Below the pieces are notes generated by a model that was not told the origin of the DNA, did no database searches, and worked only from the letters and a program-made list of their open reading frames with translations. A stretch of 19,802 nt of DNA from Bacteroidales bacterium UBA5536. Its GTDB lineage: Bacteria > Bacteroidota > Bacteroidia > Bacteroidales > F082. Location: positions 141,450-161,251 of the forward strand of contig DINQ01000021.1 in NCBI GenBank assembly GCA_002426795.1. The letters run 5' to 3'. The position numbers were made by a program, and so were the translations under genes. Positions 16,178 through 19,802 of the stretch are shown here, piece after piece; positions within the stretch are counted from its first letter, which is position 1; the number at the start of each line of letters is the position of its first letter.

Positions 16178-17080
16178 TTAATGATTAATTCTTTGCAAAT
16201 AATCATTTAGTGGAATGAGACCAAATAGTTTTCTTCGAATGTCGATATTAACTGAATCCATAATAGGAATAAGTGTATATTTATTTAACGATTCATCCCA
16301 ACTGAGTTGAGTACCAAAAAGCTGCTTAAATTCACTATTCATTAGGATTCTATCTGTTAAATATGCTAAATGTGATTTTTTAAAGCAACCCATTTGCACA
16401 GATTCATGAATCAAGGAAAAATATCGTTGATGGGAAGATGAGTCAGCATGCTGAACAATTAAAAAAACTGTATAGGCAGCTTTTTCACCCACCATACAAA
16501 TATCTGGAAAGCCACGAAGTTCAACAATACTATCTATCAATTGAATATTTCTTTTGTCGATTGAATCAATAAGTTTCCATAAGCTATCATAAGCTCTACT
16601 ATGGATACCAGCATCTTTCAACAAAGAATCAATTTTTAACCTATATTTTTTTTCGTTTCCACGGAAGGTCATGATATAATCAGCAAGTATTGTATCCGTA
16701 CTTTGTCTCGACTTTTCAACGCAATTTCTCATTAAATTTTCCCAATCAGTTCCATATCTTAAGGTCACCAGATCAGCATCTTTAGTGAGCCAGCTACAAT
16801 TTCTGTATCCGTTATCTATTGCCAAATTAATGAAATATATTGCACTGTCAGGATCACCATTTAAGGAATAGTAACAGCCTAAATTATACAAATGACTTTC
16901 CATATTTCCATATTCAAGGGCTTGATTTGCATAACGAATTGCCAATTCAAAATTTCCTGTTTTGTAAGATGAGTCAGCCATTCTCATCAAATCAAAATAT
17001 GGTTTATTACTATCAATCTGCGCGAATATATATATGTTATAAATAAATACAATAATAATAACTAATGTGATCTTTTTCAT
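16178..17080 (-). CDS. Secreted TPR protein with DUF6624-like C-terminal domain
   Basis: 300 residues. A signal peptide is evident: MKK, a hydrophobic core to about residue 18, and a likely cut after IFA-Q near 20; no lipobox Cys is seen. Two TPR-like repeats follow at about 28-93 (SSYKTGNFELAIRYANQAL; LGCYYSLNGDPDSAIYFINL). The C-terminal part contains FLIVQHADSSSHQRYFSLI and LAYLTDRILMNSEFKQLFGTQ, which look to me like the conserved motifs of DUF6624, a domain without known function. The gene begins 1 nt after the SPASM gene and ends 3 nt before the exporter, so it is part of the peptide operon. It would act outside the cytoplasmic membrane, perhaps in immunity, folding or processing; that is only a guess. 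Confidence 0.7.
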   Translation of the reverse strand: MKKITLVIIIVFIYNIYIFAQIDSNKPYFDLMRMADSSYKTGNFELAIRYANQALEYGNMESHLYNLGCYYSLNGDPDSAIYFINLAIDNGYRNCSWLTKDADLVTLRYGTDWENLMRNCVEKSRQSTDTILADYIMTFRGNEKKYRLKIDSLLKDAGIHSRAYDSLWKLIDSIDKRNIQLIDSIVELRGFPDICMVGEKAAYTVFLIVQHADSSSHQRYFSLIHESVQMGCFKKSHLAYLTDRILMNSEFKQLFGTQLSWDESLNKYTLIPIMDSVNIDIRRKLFGLIPLNDYLQRINH

Positions 17081-17081
17081 C

Positions 17082-18095
17082 TTACTGAAAATTAATTAAA
17101 TTATTTCTTTTATGCGGATTATAAGAACATTTGGAAGGTTTACTGTAGATAGATTCACTAGAACGGAATGCTCGACAATCACTACACATATACCTATACT
17201 CACAATGCTTACAGATATGAACTTTATCTTTATTAATGTGCCATAATTGCTGGAACTTTTTGGAATTAACAACATTTAAGATTGACGCTGAATCTACATT
17301 ACCAAATTTGATGTTCAAACTTGGACAATTCATGATTTCTCCTTTGGTATTGATCGAGACTTTCTTGTGCAGGCATGTATTAAAGTGCAATGCTTCTGCA
17401 AAAAACCTAATATTTGAAACAAATTCTGATTTTTCAATATATCCACAATCGTTGATATAGTCTAATTCATTTGGCAAAAAAAACAGTATAACATCGTCAA
17501 TATGATATTGTTTCTGATTTACATCCCACTTGTGGAATATAATTTTCCTAATTCGTTTATTCAAATCAACAAATTCATTAATATTGTTTTTCGTAAATTC
17601 GCTCGAAAACGGAACTAGAATCTCAACACTCTTTATACTACTATCTACCAAATGGTTCAGAATTAAATTTAAATCCATCAATTTTACAGGAAAATAGAAC
17701 CGCAATTGAACCGTATCGCAGCCACAGCTCTGCAACTCATTAAAGATCCTTGAAAAATCAAAGTTACTTTCAATATCAATATCAATTATAGCATTACTTA
17801 TAATACCAGGAAAAGCAAAACTGAGTTCAATCTCAGGAAAATATTCAGGTTCATTAGTAAAAAAACCAAATCCTTCATCTGCTAATTTGGTATAATATTG
17901 ATCAATCCCAAGATCATATTTATTATGAAATTCTTTTTTCGTTTCATCAACTGTTTTTCCTTTAATATTCAACACAGTATGCAATAATTTTGGAATGATT
18001 TTATAACGATGAAATTGCAAGTCATAGATTATTGCTTGACTCAAGCCTGAGACGGGAATACAATTACTATAAAGAGAAAAGAATTGATGCTTCAT
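17082..18095 (-). CDS. gwsS: GRASP-with-SPASM system SPASM-domain peptide maturase (GwsS-like)
   Basis: 337 residues. The C-terminal SPASM domain has C241-x15-C257 with G252 four residues before C257, then C295-x2-C298-x5-C304-x2-C307, and a last C323. The segment CEYRYMCSDCRA is typical of these maturases. The middle (about 85-235) has the beta/alpha pattern of a radical-SAM barrel, but the CxxxCxxC motif for the SAM cluster is missing; the only earlier Cys are C12, C124, C126 and C217. Residues about 20-80 look like a PqqD/RRE-type leader-binding domain. The start overlaps the stop of the small ORF by ATGA. This combination fits the TIGRFAM family of SPASM partners that occur with ATP-grasp ligases in Bacteroidota. 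The reaction is not known to me. Confidence 0.85.
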   Translation of the reverse strand: MKHQFFSLYSNCIPVSGLSQAIIYDLQFHRYKIIPKLLHTVLNIKGKTVDETKKEFHNKYDLGIDQYYTKLADEGFGFFTNEPEYFPEIELSFAFPGIISNAIIDIDIESNFDFSRIFNELQSCGCDTVQLRFYFPVKLMDLNLILNHLVDSSIKSVEILVPFSSEFTKNNINEFVDLNKRIRKIIFHKWDVNQKQYHIDDVILFFLPNELDYINDCGYIEKSEFVSNIRFFAEALHFNTCLHKKVSINTKGEIMNCPSLNIKFGNVDSASILNVVNSKKFQQLWHINKDKVHICKHCEYRYMCSDCRAFRSSESIYSKPSKCSYNPHKRNNLINFQ

Positions 18096-18298
18096 CTTAG
18101 TTTAAATTTCGAAACTGGTTTGTAAAATAGGGTTGAATAAAACCCCTTATCCTTATATAAAGAGCAGCTTACGAGTTTTGCATTATTAACAGTGTAATTA
18201 GATTGATCCATATACCTATAGGAGATTGGCAAGTCCAATAATGTTTGAGCTCCAAATAATGTCTCTAAATCAATGCTAGCTTTTTTCTTCATAACCAA
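18092..18298 (-). CDS. Small 68-residue protein between GwsG and GwsS, unknown
   Basis: 68 residues, Lys- and Tyr-containing, with a single Cys, no GG leader, no signal peptide and no membrane helix. It overlaps the end of the ATP-grasp gene by 23 nt in another frame and overlaps the SPASM start by 4 nt (ATGA). Such tight packing argues for real translation. ATGs at codons 1 and 3 are both possible starts (MVMKKKAS). I do not recognise the family. It could be an accessory factor binding the precursor or the two enzymes. The alternative is a spurious frame bridging two overlapping genes, but without it the gap between GwsG and GwsS would be 180 nt in an otherwise gap-free operon. Confidence 0.6.
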   Translation of the reverse strand: MVMKKKASIDLETLFGAQTLLDLPISYRYMDQSNYTVNNAKLVSCSLYKDKGFYSTLFYKPVSKFKLR

Positions 18299-19238
18299 TC
18301 AGGTATTCAGCGATTCTTTTTTCAATATGAAAATTGCAAGGAGTGGATATCCAACCAAACTGTCCAACAGGATTGACTTCTAAAAAAACAAAATCATCCT
18401 CTGTTCGTATTAAATCAATTGAACCGGTATCAAGCCTAAGTTTTTCCATCAACCTAAACAAACATTTTTCAACTTTACGAGGCAATTTGAAGGGTACAAT
18501 CCTATTAGGCTTTGAGCTCGAATACTTTCTGAAATCAATAGAAGTTTCTTCATTTTGTTGAGAAAATATTGCAGCACTATATATTTTGTTTTTAATTATA
18601 AAGGATCTGATCTCAAATTTCTTTTCAATTCTTTTTTGAAATAATGCGGGAAATAATTTGTCAGGGTATTTTTCTATATCATCAATATCAACTTTTGATG
18701 TATAGGTTGAATAAATACCATTATCTATGTAGTGTGGATAAGCATTTGCAATATTTTTTACAATAATATCTTTATGTCTTTTAACAAACTTCAGCAATTC
18801 AAATTTGTCGTTTGTAATTATTGTTGGCGGTATTGTTAATCCTACGATTGAAGCTTCGACTAAGTCACTAACTTTATCAGATTTCGCAGTTAAAGGATTG
18901 CTTAAAGATATTTTACCTTTGGAGCAAGCAGATAAGCCATTGTTTAAAGCACTAAGTTCTGATCGAAGGTGACTTTTTACAGAAAAAGTCAGACTTGTAT
19001 TCCAATTAGCATCATTTATAACCACATCAGGGATCTTTGATCTTCTATACCAATACGAATTGACTTCTATATTATTAACTGTCAATTTTCTCTTATTTTT
19101 ACCAATTAGAAATGAAAAATGATTATTATTGACAATGTCTCCATTATTTATTCGAGTGTATTTGCTGCCGTAATAATTAATCCATTCAATAGTCTTTGTT
19201 GTTGCAAACTCTATGTCATTGCTATAAATCAAAATCAT
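18276..19238 (-). CDS. gwsG: GRASP-with-SPASM system ATP-grasp peptide ligase (GwsG-like)
   Basis: 320 residues. An N-terminal pre-ATP-grasp domain begins MILIYSNDIEFATTKTIEWI and includes SYWYRRSKIP near 65-72. The ATP-grasp fold follows: GLTIPPTIITND near 135-147, IIVKNI near 162, and FQKRIEKKFEIRSFIIKNKI near 205-225. The metal-binding end is DFVFLEVNPVGQFGW with D282, E287 and N289. This architecture is shared with the microviridin/graspetide ligases, which join Thr/Ser hydroxyls or Lys amines to Asp/Glu side chains in the core peptide using ATP. It follows the precursor gene after 122 nt containing a hairpin. It is markedly AT-rich. The assignment to GwsG rests on motif memory and the partner SPASM gene. 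Confidence 0.85.
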   Translation of the reverse strand: MILIYSNDIEFATTKTIEWINYYGSKYTRINNGDIVNNNHFSFLIGKNKRKLTVNNIEVNSYWYRRSKIPDVVINDANWNTSLTFSVKSHLRSELSALNNGLSACSKGKISLSNPLTAKSDKVSDLVEASIVGLTIPPTIITNDKFELLKFVKRHKDIIVKNIANAYPHYIDNGIYSTYTSKVDIDDIEKYPDKLFPALFQKRIEKKFEIRSFIIKNKIYSAAIFSQQNEETSIDFRKYSSSKPNRIVPFKLPRKVEKCLFRLMEKLRLDTGSIDLIRTEDDFVFLEVNPVGQFGWISTPCNFHIEKRIAEYLIGYEEKS

Positions 19239-19305
19239 TTTAGAACAATTTGTTTGAAATGTATAGATAACTATGCAGACAATTTCATATTTATTAATGA
19301 ATAAT

Positions 19306-19341
19306 ACCTGAGGAGGATTTAATTTCTAATTCTCCTCAGGT
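19306..19341 (-). terminator. Hairpin between the precursor and ATP-grasp genes, probable attenuator
   Basis: Arms ACCTGAGGAGGA (19306-19317) and TTCTCCTCAGGT (19330-19341) pair over 12 positions, 11 Watson-Crick and one G-T, around a 12-nt loop. It starts 20 nt after the precursor stop. On the - strand no good U tract follows (ATTATTCATT), so it may cause partial termination or protect the precursor mRNA 3' end, giving more precursor than enzyme. Confidence 0.7.
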
Positions 19342-19360
19342 AAAATAAGGACAATAGCAA

Positions 19361-19567
19361 TTAAGTAATTGCAGGTGGATCAGTCTTCTCATCTTCACAG
19401 ACCCAATCATAGTCTGTTGTTGTTTGACCTCCTGTCGTCGTTGTGGGTGTTGTCGGATCAGAATCACAGTTTGTTCCATTTTCCGGAGGTGTATCACCTC
19501 CAGATATTGTGGTAAGAAGTTGATTATTCAACTCATACTTTTTAAATTCTTCAAATAATTTATCCAT
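19361..19567 (-). CDS. RiPP precursor peptide with GG leader and Thr/Asp-rich core
   Basis: 68 residues. Residues 1-24 form the leader: MDKLFEEFKKYELNNQLLTT, then ISGG with G23-G24. This fits the GG-Bacteroidales natural-product leader type (Leu-rich helix, then S-GG). The 44-residue core contains 13 Thr, 1 Ser, 7 Asp, 3 Glu, 6 Pro and 2 Cys (C34, C57). Hydroxyl and carboxyl side chains are what a graspetide ATP-grasp enzyme links. Two related pieces, NCDSDPT (33-39) and VCEDEKT (56-62), suggest a repeated ring unit. The exporter in the same cluster has a C39 peptidase able to cut after GG. The upstream leader has an A-rich tract (AAAAAACTCGAT) just ahead of the ATG and no strong Shine-Dalgarno. 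Confidence 0.85.
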   Translation of the reverse strand: MDKLFEEFKKYELNNQLLTTISGGDTPPENGTNCDSDPTTPTTTTGGQTTTDYDWVCEDEKTDPPAIT

Positions 19568-19615
19568 ATCGAGTTTTTTATAAGATTAATTGAATGCATT
19601 GTTTAATTATTCCAA

Positions 19616-19643
19616 GCAATCTGCAAAATCATTGGCAGATTGC
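19616..19643. repeat. Perfect 9-bp inverted repeat upstream of the precursor gene
   Basis: GCAATCTGC (19616-19624) and GCAGATTGC (19635-19643) are perfect reverse complements around a 10-nt loop. The element begins about 49 nt ahead of the precursor ATG. It could be an operator, a 5'-leader hairpin, or the terminator of a gene to the right; no T tract follows on either strand. Confidence 0.5.
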
Positions 19644-19802
19644 CCACCTCGATCGAACTTATTCTTCCCCAACCAAAAGATATATTTTGTTGTGCAACAT
19701 GGCACAAACTGTTTGCGAAATATAAGGGTGTGGATGCGTTCATGGCAACAACAAACAACCCATGCCATTAGCCCTGCCAAACCACCAAAGCCCTTGCTTT
19801 TG

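Noticed and set aside
19675..19692. Short inverted repeat TTGTGC/GCACAA and CAAAAGATA resembling a -7 element
   Set aside because: The stem is only 6 bp, and the promoter-like match has one extra base between TA and TTTG, so neither is convincing.
19607..19802. Frame open on the - strand from the right window edge to a stop near 19607
   Set aside because: About 65 codons rich in Cys and Trp with no recognised family. It could be the 3' end of a gene outside the window, but it cannot be supported from what is visible.

Overview
The window reads as chromosomal DNA of an anaerobic or facultative member of the Bacteroidota, probably Bacteroidales/Marinilabiliales-like. The protein families are typical of that phylum: a GRASP-with-SPASM peptide system, a GG-type peptide leader, and a C39-peptidase exporter with a Bacteroidetes-style HlyD adaptor. 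Two matches to the Bacteroidota -7 promoter element TAnnTTTG lie ahead of genes. Most starts lack a strong Shine-Dalgarno; the hydrogenase small subunit is an exception.

Region 1 (1-4560, + strand) is an NAD-coupled bidirectional [NiFe] hydrogenase operon of group 3d type. It runs: 3' end of hoxF (flavin diaphorase), hoxU (Fe-S diaphorase subunit), hoxY (hydrogenase small subunit), hoxH (NiFe large subunit), a HoxW-like M52 maturation protease, and an FMN-barrel protein of the dihydroorotate-dehydrogenase-like family. That last protein has lost the canonical catalytic and substrate residues. The operon ends at a strong bidirectional terminator (4598-4627).

Region 2 (4751-10419, - strand) holds two co-transcribed genes. 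The first encodes a 1655-residue protein: an SLC12-type (cation-chloride cotransporter-like) membrane domain, a very long predicted soluble helical middle, and a P-loop ATPase at the C-terminus. The second, 2 nt downstream, encodes a short MscS-like channel. Together they look like an ion or volume homeostasis module.

Region 3 (10420-11562) is mostly non-coding, with several inverted repeats and one gene for a 61-residue two-helix membrane protein with a good promoter.

Region 4 (11563-19567, - strand) is a ribosomally synthesised peptide (RiPP) locus of the GRASP-with-SPASM kind. In transcription order it has: a 68-residue GG-leader precursor with a Thr/Asp/Glu-rich core; a hairpin; an ATP-grasp ligase (GwsG-like); an undescribed 68-codon small ORF; a SPASM maturase (GwsS-like) without the radical-SAM CxxxCxxC motif; a secreted TPR/DUF6624-like protein; a C39 peptidase-ABC exporter; a YhcG/DUF1016 PDDEXK nuclease-like gene; and an HlyD adaptor. 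The likely path is that ATP-grasp makes ester or amide side-chain links between Thr/Ser and Asp/Glu in the core, the SPASM protein assists or modifies, and the exporter cuts after GG and secretes through the adaptor. The modification genes are visibly more AT-rich than the exporter, which suggests a mosaic origin.

I saw no rRNA, tRNA, CRISPR array or complete insertion sequence.
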